From NCBI RefSeq assembly GCF_009910705.1, contig NZ_JAAAXJ010000021.1:1-46348 (forward strand): 46,348 nucleotides of DNA. The letters are read 5' to 3'. Below the pieces are notes generated by a model. That model saw only the letters and a list, made by a program, of their open reading frames with translations, had not been told where the DNA came from and did no database searches. The stretch is from Microvirga arsenatis (lineage in GTDB: Bacteria; Pseudomonadota; Alphaproteobacteria; Rhizobiales; Beijerinckiaceae). The position numbers and the translations under genes were made by a program. Of the stretch, positions 16,904 through 26,100 are shown one piece after another; within the stretch, counting starts at the first letter, position 1, and each line of letters starts with the position of its first letter.

Positions 16904-17788
16904 ATGATGAAGCGTACCCTTCTCATCGCCGCGGCTGCCCTCGGCCTCTCCGCTCCGGCCTTCGCCGCCGGCGAGACCCCGGTCCCGCCGCAGCTCAAGT
17001 GGAGCTTCCAGGGGCCGTTCGGCACCTTCGACCGGGCCCAGCTCCAGCGCGGCTTCAAGGTCTACCGGGAGGTCTGCGCCTCCTGCCACGGCCTGACCTA
17101 TGTCGCGTTCCGCAACCTCGCCGAGCCGGGCGGCCCGGAATTCTCCGAGGCGCAGGTCAAGGCCCTGGCGGCGGAGTACAAGATCCAGGACGGCCCGAAC
17201 GAGGCCGGCGACATGTTCGAGCGTCCCGGCCGCCCGGCCGACCGCTTCCCGGCTCCGTTCCCGAACGAGAACGCGGCTGCGGCCGCCAATGGCGGCAAGG
17301 CTCCGCCGGACCTGTCCCTGATGGCCAAGGCCCGGACCTACGAGCGCGGCTTCCCCTGGTTCATCACCGACGTGTTCCGGCAGTATTCGGAGAACGGCGC
17401 GGATTATCTCGTCGCCCTGCTCAACGGCTACGAGGAGGCCCCGGCGGGCTTCACGGTGCCCCAGGGCGGCCACTACAACAAGTACTATCCGGGCCACGTG
17501 ATCGCGATGCCGAAGCCGCTCAGCGACGGCCAGGTCGAGTACCCGAAGAACGAGGCCGGCCAGCCTCAGGCTCCGGAGACGGTCGACCAATACGCCCGCG
17601 ACGTGACGGCCTTCCTCACCTGGACGGCGGAGCCGCATCTGGAAGCCCGCAAGCGCCTCGGCTTCCAGGTCATGCTGTTCCTGATCGTGCTCGCGGGCCT
17701 GCTCTACTTCACCAAGAAGAAGATCTGGGCCCGGGTGGGCGGCGAGGTCGACGGCCACGCCACGCCCCCGATGACGCACAATCCATAA
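16904..17788 (+). CDS. petC: Cytochrome c1 of the bc1 complex
   Basis: A 294-aa periplasmic, membrane-anchored c-type cytochrome that takes electrons from the Rieske protein. It has a Sec signal peptide (MKRTLLIAAAALGLSAPAFA before Ala-Gly), the haem-attachment motif CASCH at 58-62, a probable axial Met in 'AMPKPLSDG', and a C-terminal helix (FQVMLFLIVLAGLLYF) followed by positive charges. Two consecutive ATGs are possible (16904 and 16907); TTGAGGAAAA upstream serves either. In some bradyrhizobia cytochromes b and c1 are one polyprotein; here they are separate genes. Confidence 0.96.
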   Translation: MMKRTLLIAAAALGLSAPAFAAGETPVPPQLKWSFQGPFGTFDRAQLQRGFKVYREVCASCHGLTYVAFRNLAEPGGPEFSEAQVKALAAEYKIQDGPNEAGDMFERPGRPADRFPAPFPNENAAAAANGGKAPPDLSLMAKARTYERGFPWFITDVFRQYSENGADYLVALLNGYEEAPAGFTVPQGGHYNKYYPGHVIAMPKPLSDGQVEYPKNEAGQPQAPETVDQYARDVTAFLTWTAEPHLEARKRLGFQVMLFLIVLAGLLYFTKKKIWARVGGEVDGHATPPMTHNP

Positions 17789-17798
17789 AGCTCAGGAT

Positions 17799-17830
17799 CA
17801 AGGCCCCGCTCCGGGGCCTTTTTCTTTTCT
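17799..17830 (+). terminator. Intrinsic terminator of the bc1 operon
   Basis: An AAGGCCCCG stem with a 3-base loop and its complement CGGGGCCTT is followed directly by a run of T residues (CTTTTTTCTTTTC). It begins about 11 bp after the petC stop codon. The classic hairpin plus U-tract makes this a confident rho-independent terminator. Confidence 0.9.
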
Positions 17831-17874
17831 GCCCGTTCTTCCGGACAGCCGATCCGCCGTCCGCGAGAGCCTCG

Positions 17875-17910
17875 GCGTCATCCCGGACGGCGCAGCCGAT
17901 CCGGGATCGG
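17875..17910. repeat. Short intergenic palindromic repeat, copy A
   Basis: GCGTCATCCCGGACGGCG followed by CAGCCGATCCGGGATCGG. It is nearly identical to the copy at 18460-18495, differing only around the loop, and self-complementary through CCCGGA...TCCGGG. A degenerate relative in the opposite sense is visible at about 13187-13225, downstream of cca. Confidence 0.7.
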
Positions 17911-17997
17911 GTGCAGGAGAGGGCACAGGATAAGCCCTCCCCCATCCAGATCGGGTGTTCCCGATCCGGACGTTCCTCGTGCTCACGTCGGAAAAAT

Positions 17998-18118
17998 CCG
18001 ACATGAATGCGGGGGAGGGGGAGCACTGGGTGAGCACGGCCCCTCTCCCGGCCTGCTGTGCAGGCCACCCTCTCCCGCTGCGGGGAGAGGGCAAGGTGCG
18101 GGTGCGGGCAGGTGAGGG
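17998..18118. repeat. CTCTCCC-type inverted-repeat cluster
   Basis: Alternating pyrimidine- and purine-rich blocks (CCCCTCTCCCGGCC, GGCCACCCTCTCCCGC, GCGGGGAGAGGG and related units) that pair with each other, including a short GGCCTGC-TGT-GCAGGCC hairpin. Such G/C-rich arrays are scattered between genes in many Hyphomicrobiales and are not coding. Confidence 0.6.
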
Positions 18119-18143
18119 CCTGTGCAATGTTCTCACTTTGTTC

Positions 18144-18172
18144 TTGACTTCGGCTGCAAGCTGGGCTATATC
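18144..18172 (+). promoter_or_regulatory. Strong promoter-like sequence with no assigned gene
   Basis: TTGACT (18144-18149), a 17-bp spacer, then TATATC (18167-18172): close to the housekeeping sigma consensus and unusually AT-rich for this region. Transcription would begin near 18180. The next plausible gene starts about 870 bp away, so it may drive a non-coding or leader RNA. Confidence 0.5.
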
Positions 18173-18179
18173 ATGGTTC

Positions 18180-18425
18180 ATCCTCGTCCGGTGAGGGGCG
18201 CGCTCGCGAGGCGTCGCAGATGCGGGACGGGGCGCGGTCCCGCCGCAGGTCTCGCACACCTGTGGTCGCGGGAGGCCGATCCTGGCTTGTTCCAGGTCCG
18301 CCTGAAAAGAACCGCGCGTGACGAGCAGCTTGGCTCTCACACTCACCACCATCCCCCATCGAGCCGGGCTGCCCCAAGCGCCACCCTCGAGCAACCCTGA
18401 CGGCTCGCAGCTCACGCTGCGGGCC
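18180..18425 (+). ncRNA. Candidate structured RNA downstream of the 18144 promoter
   Basis: Speculative. The segment differs from the surrounding CTCTCCC repeats and contains several possible hairpins: GGGAC...GTCCC, CCTGG-CTTGTT-CCAGG (around 18282-18298), and GCTCGCAGC-TCAC-GCTGCGGGC near the end (one G-U pair), though without a strong U-tract. A small GTG-started frame at 18318 beginning TSSLALTLTTIP is Leu/Thr/Ile-rich, like a leader peptide, but no biosynthetic gene follows. I do not recognise a known RNA family. Confidence 0.25.
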
Positions 18426-18459
18426 CGAAGGTGCTGGATCTTTGAAAGACTCACCACCT

Positions 18460-18495
18460 GCGTCATCCCGGACGGCGTGAGCCGATCCGGGATCG
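18460..18495. repeat. Short intergenic palindromic repeat, copy B
   Basis: GCGTCATCCCGGACGGCG followed by TGAGCCGATCCGGGATCG. It is the partner of the copy at 17875-17910 and can fold on itself through CCCGGA...TCCGGG. Confidence 0.7.
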
Positions 18496-18515
18496 CATGA
18501 CCCATGAGGCGCTCT

Positions 18516-18780
18516 TTCCCTCCCCCCTGTGGGGAGGGTCAGGGTGGGGGTGCCGGCGCTACCCTTTCAAGATCGTGGCTCCGATCACCTCTCCCCGGCG
18601 GGGAGAGGTCGAGCGAACGCGAGGGTGAGGGGGAGAGCGGGTGCCGGAGAGGGCTGTCACCCCTCACCCGGACCTGACGGTCCGACCTCTCCCTCAGGGA
18701 GAGGTGAAGGGGCGCCTCACCTTCTGAGGTGATCGCTCACACCCCCACCTCCAACTCCTCCCCACAAGGGGGAGGAGGGC
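18516..18780. repeat. CTCTCCC/GGGAGAGG repeat array
   Basis: Successive inverted pairs such as CCCTCCCCCCTGTGGGGAGGG, CACCTCTCCCCGGCGGGGAGAGGT, ACCTCTCCCTCAGGGAGAGGT and CTCCTCCCC...GGGGGAGGAG, with linking GAGGGTGAGGGG segments. Each pair is a hairpin. No coding signal is seen. Confidence 0.6.
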
Positions 18781-19046
18781 TGTCGTGCGCTTGATCGGGC
18801 AGACCAAAGACAAGTCTCGGCCAAGCCCGAGGCTTGTGGGGGAGGAGAGATCGCGTTGCGCCACTCTCGTTCGACGATCCCGAGTTCTGCTGCGCAGCCC
18901 CGGGATGACGGCGCGTCGTTCCGTCCATGACGGCGGACCGCCCCGCGCGCCGTCCGCAGGGAGGCATCCGCTTTTCCCTGGCGCGGCCCCTCGTGATGCA
19001 CACCACGCTAGTGACACGGTGCCGGGCTGGCTCTATCCCGGTACCC

Positions 19047-19661
19047 ATGCTGCAGACAATCGCCGACGATCACTGGGGCCTGCCCTGCCTCGCCTATCAC
19101 GTCCAGCCGAGCCTCGAGCCCGAGACCCGCGCCGCCCTTGAGAGGGTGCAGCGGGCCTTCGCCGAACTCTGGCCGAGCCCCCTGCATGTCGGTCCCCGGC
19201 ATGGGCTGCACGTCACCATCTATCCGCTGGTGACCGTGAAGGGCGGCTTCGACAAGGAGGCCTATTGGCGGAGCATCGCCCGGCAGAGCCGCGGCCTGCT
19301 CGAGGATCTCTGCGCCGGGCATCGGACCCTGGAACTGCGCTTCTCCCGCCTCAAGGTCACCGACACGGCCATCATCGCGACCGCCACCGAGGAGACCGGC
19401 CTGATCGAGGCCATCCGGAAGAGGATCCTGCGCGACATTCCCCCGCCGCCGGGCCAGAAGCCGATCATGTACGACCTGATCCATTCGACCCTGGCGCGCT
19501 ACCGGACGAAGGCGTCGATTCCGGACGACGTGGTCGAGCGCATCGAGAGCCTGCCGGTCTCGATCGCGGCCCCTGTGGGGCAGATCAGGCTCGTTCGCGA
19601 GACGCTCTTTCCCTGCCTCGCGACCGACGAGATCGCCGCGTTCCCGCTGATCCGGAGCTGA
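19047..19661 (+). CDS. 2H phosphoesterase (2'-5' RNA ligase family)
   Basis: A 204-aa protein with the two histidine motifs of the 2H superfamily: H55-V-T57 in 'GLHVTIYPL' and H146-S-T148 in 'LIHSTLARY', about 90 residues apart as expected. Members (LigT, ThpR, cyclic phosphodiesterases) act on 2',3'-cyclic or 2'-5' phosphodiester bonds of RNA or nucleotides; the specific substrate is unknown. The ATG at 19047 has no clear ribosome-binding site and lies one base after a 9-bp hairpin. In-frame upstream starts (18996, 18927) run into repeat-derived sequence, so I kept this one with some doubt. Its stop is 63 bp before mtnP. Confidence 0.82.
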   Translation: MLQTIADDHWGLPCLAYHVQPSLEPETRAALERVQRAFAELWPSPLHVGPRHGLHVTIYPLVTVKGGFDKEAYWRSIARQSRGLLEDLCAGHRTLELRFSRLKVTDTAIIATATEETGLIEAIRKRILRDIPPPPGQKPIMYDLIHSTLARYRTKASIPDDVVERIESLPVSIAAPVGQIRLVRETLFPCLATDEIAAFPLIRS

Positions 19662-19724
19662 GGCTTGGGGCGGTGCCCTTCCTCGGCTATGACAGGGCTC
19701 GGCCCCGAAACAGGCGAGGATGGA

Positions 19725-20600
19725 ATGACGAAGGCGGTGCTAGGCATTATCGGCGGGTCGGGGGTCTATGACCTGCCGGGGCTCGAGGACATGCGCGAGG
19801 AGCCCATCGCATCCCCCTGGGGCGAGCCGTCGGACGTGCTGCGCATCGGGCGCATCGGCGCGACGACGATCGCCTTCCTGCCCCGCCACGGGCGCGGCCA
19901 TCGCCTGTCGCCCTCCGACATCAACTACCGCGCCAATATCGACGTGATGAAGCGTGCCGGCGTCACCGACCTGATCTCCGTCTCCGCCGTCGGCTCGTTC
20001 AAGGACGAGTATTATCCGGGCTTCTTCGTGCTGGTGGACCAGTATGTGGACCGCACCCACAAGCGCGAAAACTCCTTCTTCGGCCGGGGCTGCGTGGCGC
20101 ATGTGCCCATGGCCCATCCGGTCGGCCCCCTGCTGCGCCAGCGCATCGCCGACGCGGCGGTGGCCGAGGATATTCCCTTCGCGCTGGGGGGCACGCTGGT
20201 GTGCATCGAGGGGCCGCAATTCTCAACTTACGCCGAGTCCATCACATACAAGCAGCTCGGCTACGACGTGATCGGCATGACGGCCATGCCCGAGGCCAAG
20301 CTCGCCCGCGAGGCCGAGATCACCTATGCCACCATCGCCATGGTGACCGACTACGATTGCTGGCACCCGGAGCACGACAACGTGGATGTGGCCTCCGTCG
20401 TCGCCGTGGCGCAGCAGAACGCCGCCAGGGTCGCCCGCCTCGTGGCCCGCGTCGCCCGCGACTTCCCGGCCGAGCACGAGCCGTGCCCCGCAGGCTCCGA
20501 CCGGGCGCTGGACGGCGCCATCATGACGGCCCCTTCGGCGCGGGACCCGGAACTCCTGAAGAAGCTGGACGCTGTGGCGGGGCGGGTGCTGAGAGGCTAG
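19725..20600 (+). CDS. mtnP: S-methyl-5'-thioadenosine phosphorylase
   Basis: A 291-aa enzyme splitting methylthioadenosine into adenine and 5-methylthioribose-1-phosphate, the first step of methionine salvage. Family features: 'LGIIGGSGVYDLPGL' at the N-terminus (phosphate loop), 'LPRHGRGHRLSPSDINYRAN', 'EGPQFSTYAES' and 'DVIGMTAMPEAKLAREAE', followed by 'TDYDCWH'. The start at 19725 is supported by GCGAGGA just upstream. The adenine it releases could be reused by the Apt enzyme encoded 0.8 kb downstream, a sensible pairing. Confidence 0.96.
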   Translation: MTKAVLGIIGGSGVYDLPGLEDMREEPIASPWGEPSDVLRIGRIGATTIAFLPRHGRGHRLSPSDINYRANIDVMKRAGVTDLISVSAVGSFKDEYYPGFFVLVDQYVDRTHKRENSFFGRGCVAHVPMAHPVGPLLRQRIADAAVAEDIPFALGGTLVCIEGPQFSTYAESITYKQLGYDVIGMTAMPEAKLAREAEITYATIAMVTDYDCWHPEHDNVDVASVVAVAQQNAARVARLVARVARDFPAEHEPCPAGSDRALDGAIMTAPSARDPELLKKLDAVAGRVLRG

Positions 20601-20640
20601 GCTGTTTGACCTTGTCCGAGGACCGAACTGAGGCGCAAGC

Positions 20641-21324
20641 ATGAATGCCATGAGCCAAGAGGCCGACGAACTCGCAGCCGATCCGGCTATTATTGACGCC
20701 TGGGTCAGGGGATGGGCCTCATCCCGTGAGGCGCCTCCGCCCATTCCGATTCCTGGGGGGCTGCGCGTCGACGTCGGACAACCTCAGCAGCGAGTTCGCT
20801 ATGTCTTTCCAAGGCTGGATGCCCTTGCTCTTCAGGCCGTCATTGAGAGGGAGAGCGAACCGGGAGCTTTCATCAAAATCTGTGCGACAGCGGCGAGCGT
20901 GAAGCCTTTGCTGCCAGATCATTGGACATTGCAAGAGCCGTGTTACGTAATGACGGTGTCTCTCGAAGCTGGCAGCCAAGATGCCAGATCCAGAGTTCCT
21001 TCAAGCTATGTCATTTCCATTCGCCGACGAGCAGCCGTAGCTTTCGTTGAGATTCTGACGGAGGACGGCAATCTTGCTGCAAAAGGTCAGATGGCTTTCA
21101 ATGGGCGCTATGGCATTGCCGATCAGATCGTGACGGCGCCCGAGCATCGCAGGCGAGGTTTGGCTACGGTTGTCATGCGAACCCTGGAGCGCGAGGCAGC
21201 TAGCACAGGCGTCACGACAGGAATTCTTGTTGCCACACAGGATGGCTTCGGCTTGTATTCAGCCCTCGGCTGGAATCTGCATTCCCACTATACATCGGCA
21301 GCGCTTCTACCGCTCGCTGTGTGA
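20641..21324 (+). CDS. GNAT-family N-acetyltransferase
   Basis: A 227-aa protein. The C-terminal half carries the GNAT acetyl-CoA site: a strand '[20 protein letters not shown]' with the R-R-x-G-L-A loop at ~178-183, then '[19 protein letters not shown]', the usual helix-strand end. The N-terminal ~100 residues are not recognisable. By eye the gene is clearly lower in G+C than its neighbours, with codons such as TTG, CAA and GTT, suggesting later arrival between mtnP and apt. The substrate is unknown. Confidence 0.85.
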   Translation: MNAMSQEADELAADPAIIDAWVRGWASSREAPPPIPIPGGLRVDVGQPQQRVRYVFPRLDALALQAVIERESEPGAFIKICATAASVKPLLPDHWTLQEPCYVMTVSLEAGSQDARSRVPSSYVISIRRRAAVAFVEILTEDGNLAAKGQMAFNGRYGIADQIVTAPEHRRRGLATVVMRTLEREAASTGVTTGILVATQDGFGLYSALGWNLHSHYTSAALLPLAV

Positions 21325-21364
21325 TCTGACGTCCAGATCAACAGATCTAACTATAGGCTCTTCC

Positions 21365-21910
21365 ATGGACCAGCGTCTCCTCACCGACCTGAAGGCCGCG
21401 ATCCGCTCGATCCCGGACTACCCGAAGCCGGGCATCGTCTTCCGGGACATCACGACCCTGCTGGGCGATGCGCGGGCCTTCCGGCGCTCCGTGGACGAAC
21501 TCGTCCATCCCTTCGCGGGCGGGCGGGTCGACAAGGTGGCGGGCATCGAGGCGCGCGGGTTCATCCTCGGCGGGGCGGTGGCGCACCAGCTCTCGGCCGG
21601 CTTCGTGCCCATCCGCAAGAAGGGCAAGCTGCCCCACGAGACCGTGCGGATCGCCTATTCGCTGGAATACGGGGTCGACGAGATGGAGATCCATACCGAC
21701 GCCATCGGCCAGGACGAGCGGGTGATCCTCGTGGACGACCTCATCGCCACCGGCGGCACGGCGGTGGCCGCCACCCAGCTCCTGCGCCAGATGGGCGCCA
21801 ACATCGTGGCCGCCTGCTTCATCATCGACCTGCCCGATCTCGGCGGCGCCCGGAAGCTGCGCGATCTCGGCGTCGAGGTGCGCAGCCTCGTGAGCTTCGA
21901 GGGGCATTAG
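21365..21910 (+). CDS. apt: Adenine phosphoribosyltransferase
   Basis: A 181-aa enzyme that makes AMP from adenine and PRPP. Conserved parts: '[20 protein letters not shown]', '[20 protein letters not shown]', 'RKKGKLP' (adenine-site loop) and the PRPP-binding motif '[14 protein letters not shown]'. Length and start (ATG at 21365) are typical of the family; a longer open frame upstream overlaps the acetyltransferase and is not conserved-looking. It complements mtnP upstream by salvaging the adenine released there. Confidence 0.96.
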   Translation: MDQRLLTDLKAAIRSIPDYPKPGIVFRDITTLLGDARAFRRSVDELVHPFAGGRVDKVAGIEARGFILGGAVAHQLSAGFVPIRKKGKLPHETVRIAYSLEYGVDEMEIHTDAIGQDERVILVDDLIATGGTAVAATQLLRQMGANIVAACFIIDLPDLGGARKLRDLGVEVRSLVSFEGH

Positions 21911-21919
21911 CTCCACGGC

Positions 21920-22012
21920 GTCATCCCCGGCGGCCCTGGGCCGGGAAGGGGATCCGCATCAGGCGCGCGATGGATTCCCTTCCCCTCCGCTGATGCTCCG
22001 GCCGGGAATGAC
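21920..22012. repeat. Intergenic palindromic repeat, copy 2
   Basis: A ~93-bp element between apt and the MaoC gene, which are convergent. It shares its ends (GTCATCC...GGGAATGAC) and inner blocks (GGGAAGGGGATCC; ATGGATTCCCTTCCCCTCCGCT) with the copy at 5310-5405. The inner blocks are themselves complementary (GGGAAGGGGATCC with GGATTCCCTTCCC), so it folds as a long hairpin. Confidence 0.7.
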
Positions 22013-22029
22013 AGCGGAGCGCGACCAGC

Positions 22030-23040
22030 TCACCCCCGCCTTTCCCAGAACACCATGCCGTCGAAGGCGAAAACCTCCTCGCCGTGCTGGTTGGTGCCGG
22101 TGTTGTGGTGGAACACCAGGCCCCAGCCGGGGCGGGAGGCGGAGGGGCGCTTGGCGGTCACGGTCGAGCGGTAGGTGATCGTGTCGCCCGCATAGACGGG
22201 CTTGAGCCATTTCAGGTTGGAGAAACCGGGGGAGGGGCCGAGCCGGGCCGGCCTCTGGCCGTGGGCGAGCGCATAGGCGCGGATGCGGTCGCGGTGGCCC
22301 ACCATCCGCTTCATCCAGACGCTCGCCGTGTGCCAGCCCGAGGCGCAGAGCGCGCCGAAGAGGCTGTGCCTCGCCGCCTCCGCGTCCACGTGGAAGCGCT
22401 GCGGATCGAACTGCCGGGCGAAGCGGATGATGTCGTCGGGCAGGAAGGTGTAGGAGCCGAGCTCCTCCGTCTCGCCGATGACGAGGTCCTCGAAAAAGGG
22501 ATTGGCGGAGATCGGCGGGAGTTCCCGCTGGGGATGGTCTCCGGGCAGGGAATCCGCGACGGCGGCAAGGACGTTGCGGCCCTCGCCCGAGAAGGGCTCT
22601 GCATCGCGGGTGGCGAACATCACCCAGTTGGTCTGGGTCAGCACGGTCTCGTCGGCCTGGTTGACCATGTCGAAATGGAACCGCACGAGGCCGAGGGAGG
22701 GGCGGCTCTTGGAGATGCGGCTCTCCAGCACCTTCATGTGCGAGCGCAGGGTGTCCCCGGGCCTCACGGGCCTCACCCACTTCACCTCCTCGATGCCCGG
22801 CGATCCCATGGAGGTCGAGTCCAGGATCAGCCCGTCGGCCACGAGGCGCATGTTGAGGCTGCAGCTGTGCCAGCCCGAGGCGATGAGGGTGCCGATGAAG
22901 CTGTCCTTGGCGGCGACCTCGTCCACGTGGAAGGGCTGCGGGTCGTATTCCCGCGCGAAGGCCAGGATGTCCTCCTTCGTCACATGGAGCGGGCCGAGCG
23001 TCCGGGCGAAGCCGGGAGGCAGATCTTCGAAAGCGTGCAT
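22030..23040 (-). CDS. Tandem MaoC-like hot-dog dehydratase
   Basis: A 336-aa protein made of two MaoC-type hot-dog domains (~1-150 and ~170-336). Each half repeats the family signature: 'FAREYDPQPFHVDEVAAKDS' with 'ASGWHSCSLNMRL' in the first, and 'FARQFDPQRFHVDAEAARHS' with 'ASGWHTASVWMKRM' in the second. MaoC proteins hydrate enoyl-CoA or dehydrate 3-hydroxyacyl-CoA; the Asp and His of each signature are the catalytic pair. AGGGGA nine bases before the ATG at 23040 sets the start; the longer frame upstream looks non-coding. The substrate is unknown. Confidence 0.92.
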   Translation of the reverse strand: MHAFEDLPPGFARTLGPLHVTKEDILAFAREYDPQPFHVDEVAAKDSFIGTLIASGWHSCSLNMRLVADGLILDSTSMGSPGIEEVKWVRPVRPGDTLRSHMKVLESRISKSRPSLGLVRFHFDMVNQADETVLTQTNWVMFATRDAEPFSGEGRNVLAAVADSLPGDHPQRELPPISANPFFEDLVIGETEELGSYTFLPDDIIRFARQFDPQRFHVDAEAARHSLFGALCASGWHTASVWMKRMVGHRDRIRAYALAHGQRPARLGPSPGFSNLKWLKPVYAGDTITYRSTVTAKRPSASRPGWGLVFHHNTGTNQHGEEVFAFDGMVFWERRG

Positions 23041-23139
23041 GGGCAAGTCCCCTGTTGGGGCCTGCCCTAGCATAACGGAATTCCGACGGGGAGGCCTGTC
23101 ATTGCAGGCCTGGTCCGTCGCTCGCATGTCCGAGGAACG

Positions 23140-23166
23140 AAAAGGGGACGGGCAATGCCCGTCCCC
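23140..23166 (-). terminator. Intrinsic terminator of the RTX gene
   Basis: A perfect 10-bp stem (GGGGACGGGC, 3-base loop, GCCCGTCCCC), followed on the minus strand by TTTTCGTT. It lies 24 bp past the stop codon of the RTX protein gene. Confidence 0.88.
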
Positions 23167-23189
23167 TGGATGTGTCTCTGCCCGAATGG

Positions 23190-26100
23190 TCAGAGCACGA
23201 ACCAGCCCTTGCTGAGGTCCATGGCGCCCTTGAGCTTGATCACGGCCTCGGCAGCCTTGTCGCTGTCGGTGTTGAGGTAGACATAGGTGGTGCCCTTCGC
23301 CTTCTCGTAGCGCACCTGGCCCTCCTTGCTGAAGGCCTTCGTGCCGATGAAGCTGAAGTTCTGGTCGCCGCTCTTCTTCGTGTTGGCGTCCACCGCCCGC
23401 AGGTCGATCTTGTCGCCCTCCCGCCCCTTGAAGTCGGTGATGTAATCCGCCTTCGCCTTGGACGAGCCCGTCTCCTTGTCGTCGAACACGAACACGTCGC
23501 GACCCTTGCCGCCGGTGAACGTGTCCTTGCCCAGGCCGCCCACGAGCCGGTCGTTGCCGTCGCCGCCGCCGAACACGTCATTGCCGGCGCCGCCTGTAAG
23601 GGAGTCGTTGCCCGCATCGCCGCTCACCCGGTCGTTCCCTGCTCCGGCATCAAGCGTGTCGTCGCCGGCGCCGCCCGAGAAGATGTCGTTGCCTGCTTCG
23701 CCGATCAGCCGATCATTGCCGTCATCGCCGTTCAGCTGGTTGTCGCCCGCACCCGCGCTGAGCGTGTCGTCGCCGGCGCCGCCCGAGAGGGTGTCGCCGC
23801 CGACGCCGCCCAGGATCACGTCCGAGCGGGTGCTGCCGCTGGCATTCTCGTTCAGGACATCCTGCACCTTGATGGTGAAGGTACGCGTGATGGATGCCCC
23901 CGTGCCGGCAGCATCGGTCACCTTCACCGTGATGTTGTGCTGGGCTGCCTGCTCGAAGTCGAGCCTGACGCCATCGACCACCCTGAGCTTGCCGGTCAAG
24001 GGGTCGACAGCGAAGCGGCCGCCGGCATTGTCGGTGAGTTCGAAGCGGTGCGTGTCGCCATCATTGTCCGTGACGGCGAACGTCCCGAACACGACTTCAT
24101 TCTTGGTGTTCTCAGCCACCGCGTCCTCGCCCTTGCCGAGGCTGATCTCGGTAGGAACCGGGTTGAGCAGGTTCTCCGCGCTGACCGCACCGTCGGCGAA
24201 CTGGAAGATCTCCACGTTCCTGATCGTGTCGGTGCCGTCGCCATTCTGCCGCTTGTCCTCAAGGGTGAACGAGCCGTTCTTATTGTCCGTGATCTCGTAG
24301 TCGGCCCACTTTCCGGTCAGCACCACCGTATCGTTGCCCCCGCGGCCGTCGATCAGGTTGGCTCCCTTGTTGCCGCGGAAGATGTTGGCGAAGCCATTGC
24401 CGGTCAGATCACCAAAGTCATTTTCCGTATGGGCTTTGATGTTCTCGACATGAACGCCGTCGGCGAGCGTGTAGGCGATGCCACTGACGATGATCGTGTC
24501 CGTGCCCTTGCCGTTCGCTTCGACGATGCTGTCGTCCTCGCTGTCGACGTAGTAGGTGTCGTCGCCGCCGCCGCCGCTGAACGCGTCCTTGCCGCCTGCA
24601 CCGTCGAGGATATTGGCCGCATCGTTGCCGACGATCTCGTTGTCGAGCCCGTTTCCTGTGCCGTCGATGGCTGCGGTGCCCGTCAGGGTCAGGCGCTCGA
24701 TGAACTCGAGATACACGAGCGAGTAGGTGGCCGATGACTGAACCGTGTCAGTGCCGCCATCTTCCTCCTCGATAATTTCATCCCCATTACCGTTGACGAT
24801 ATATGTGTCGTGACCGGCTCCGCCATTCAGAAGGTCATTGCCATTCCCGCCGTTGAGCGTGTCCGCCCCATCATCGCCATATAGGATATTGGTTCCGCTG
24901 TTGCCGATGATATGGTTGTCGAGATTGTTGCCAATGCCGACGAAGGCCTCATCAAGCAGCGTGAGGTTCTCCAGATTACTTCCAAGAGTATAGTTGCCCA
25001 GCTTTGATAGAACGATGTCGATGCCTTCATCCGCAAATTCTAGAATTGTGTCTCCGTTATTGAGGATGTAGGTGTCATCGCCTGCGCCGCCGTAGAGCAT
25101 GTCATCGCCTGCGCCGCCGTCCAGGGTGTCTGCGCCGGCATCGCCATAGAGTTCGTCGGCATCGGCCTCGCCGAAGAGCTGGTCGTCGTCGTCTCCGCCA
25201 TGGAGGGTGTCGTTGCCGGCGCCGCCATGGAGCGTGTCGTTGCCGGCGGCACCATTCAGGACGTCACCCGTGTCCGTCACAACGGCCTGCGGCGTGAGGC
25301 GATAGATGACTCCGGTACTGGGAGTCTGGAAAGAACCTAAATCAGCAACGTATAGATTGCCTTGGGCGTCCATGCCGAAGGACGTGATGCCTTCTATGCG
25401 ACCCGTGACAGTTCCAAGGATGAGGTTTGTCACCTCCGTCCGTTGCCAATTGCCCTCCTCATTCTCAGAAAGGGTAAAGAACCTGCCTGACCCGAAATCG
25501 GCGAAAATGTAGCGGCCCTTCAATGCCTCCACGGGTCCATTGTAGACATAGCCGCCGGTGACAGAAGCGCCGAGCCGCTCTTCTTCAGGAGCGGTTGGGT
25601 GCCGAATGTTAGCATAGTAATCGATTGGGTTCGTGTAGGGATTATTGGGGCCTTCGGGCTCGGGGCCGTCATCGGTGGGACCGCTGTGGCCCCATCCGTA
25701 ATTGGCGCCGACTTGAATACTAGCTCCTGTTGCAAGGAGGTTGATCTCCTCATACTGCTCTTGGCCAACGTCACCGATGAACATGCGCCCCTCGGAATCG
25801 AAACTGGCGCGCCAAGGGTTGCGAAAGCCGATGGCATAGACCTCGCTCTTGGCGAATGTGCCTGGCACTCCGGCAAACTGAGTGGGGTTGCCTTCCGGGA
25901 TTTCGAAGTTCTTGTCGGGGTCGTCTTGGTAGGAATCCCCGCCGTCGACCTTGAGCCGCAGGACCTTGCCCCGCAAATCTTGGGGATCCTGTGCAGAAGC
26001 AAGGACCTCGCCATCGCCTGTTGTCATGTATAGCAAGCCGTCCGGTCCGAATCCGATCCAGCCGGCGCGGTGAAAAACGGACCCTTCGGTGTAGTCGTTG

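Larger units (their letters stand above)
17831..19046. other. 1.2-kb gene-free region packed with intergenic repeats
   Basis: I find no convincing protein gene between the bc1 terminator and the 2H phosphoesterase. Short open frames here read through repeats and have no ribosome-binding sites. The region holds two GTCATCCCGGACGGCG...GATCCGGGATC palindromes, many CTCTCCC/GGGAGAGG inverted pairs, one well-formed promoter-like sequence (18144-18172) with a structured stretch downstream, and a 9-bp hairpin (19018-19045) next to the following start codon. Confidence 0.7.

Noticed and set aside
17955..18194. Short plus-strand frame in the repeat region
   Set aside because: It reads through CTCTCCC repeats, has no ribosome-binding site, and resembles repeat-derived pseudo-proteins.
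19018..19045. Possible tRNA 3' end or integration-site remnant
   Set aside because: The stem-loop has a 10-base loop and no GTTCGA-type T-loop, no other tRNA arms are upstream, and no integrase is nearby.
23520..23830. Regular ~27-bp spaced DNA repeats, CRISPR-like at first glance
   Set aside because: They are in-frame codons for the GGxGxDxLx nonapeptide repeats of the RTX protein and vary at synonymous positions.
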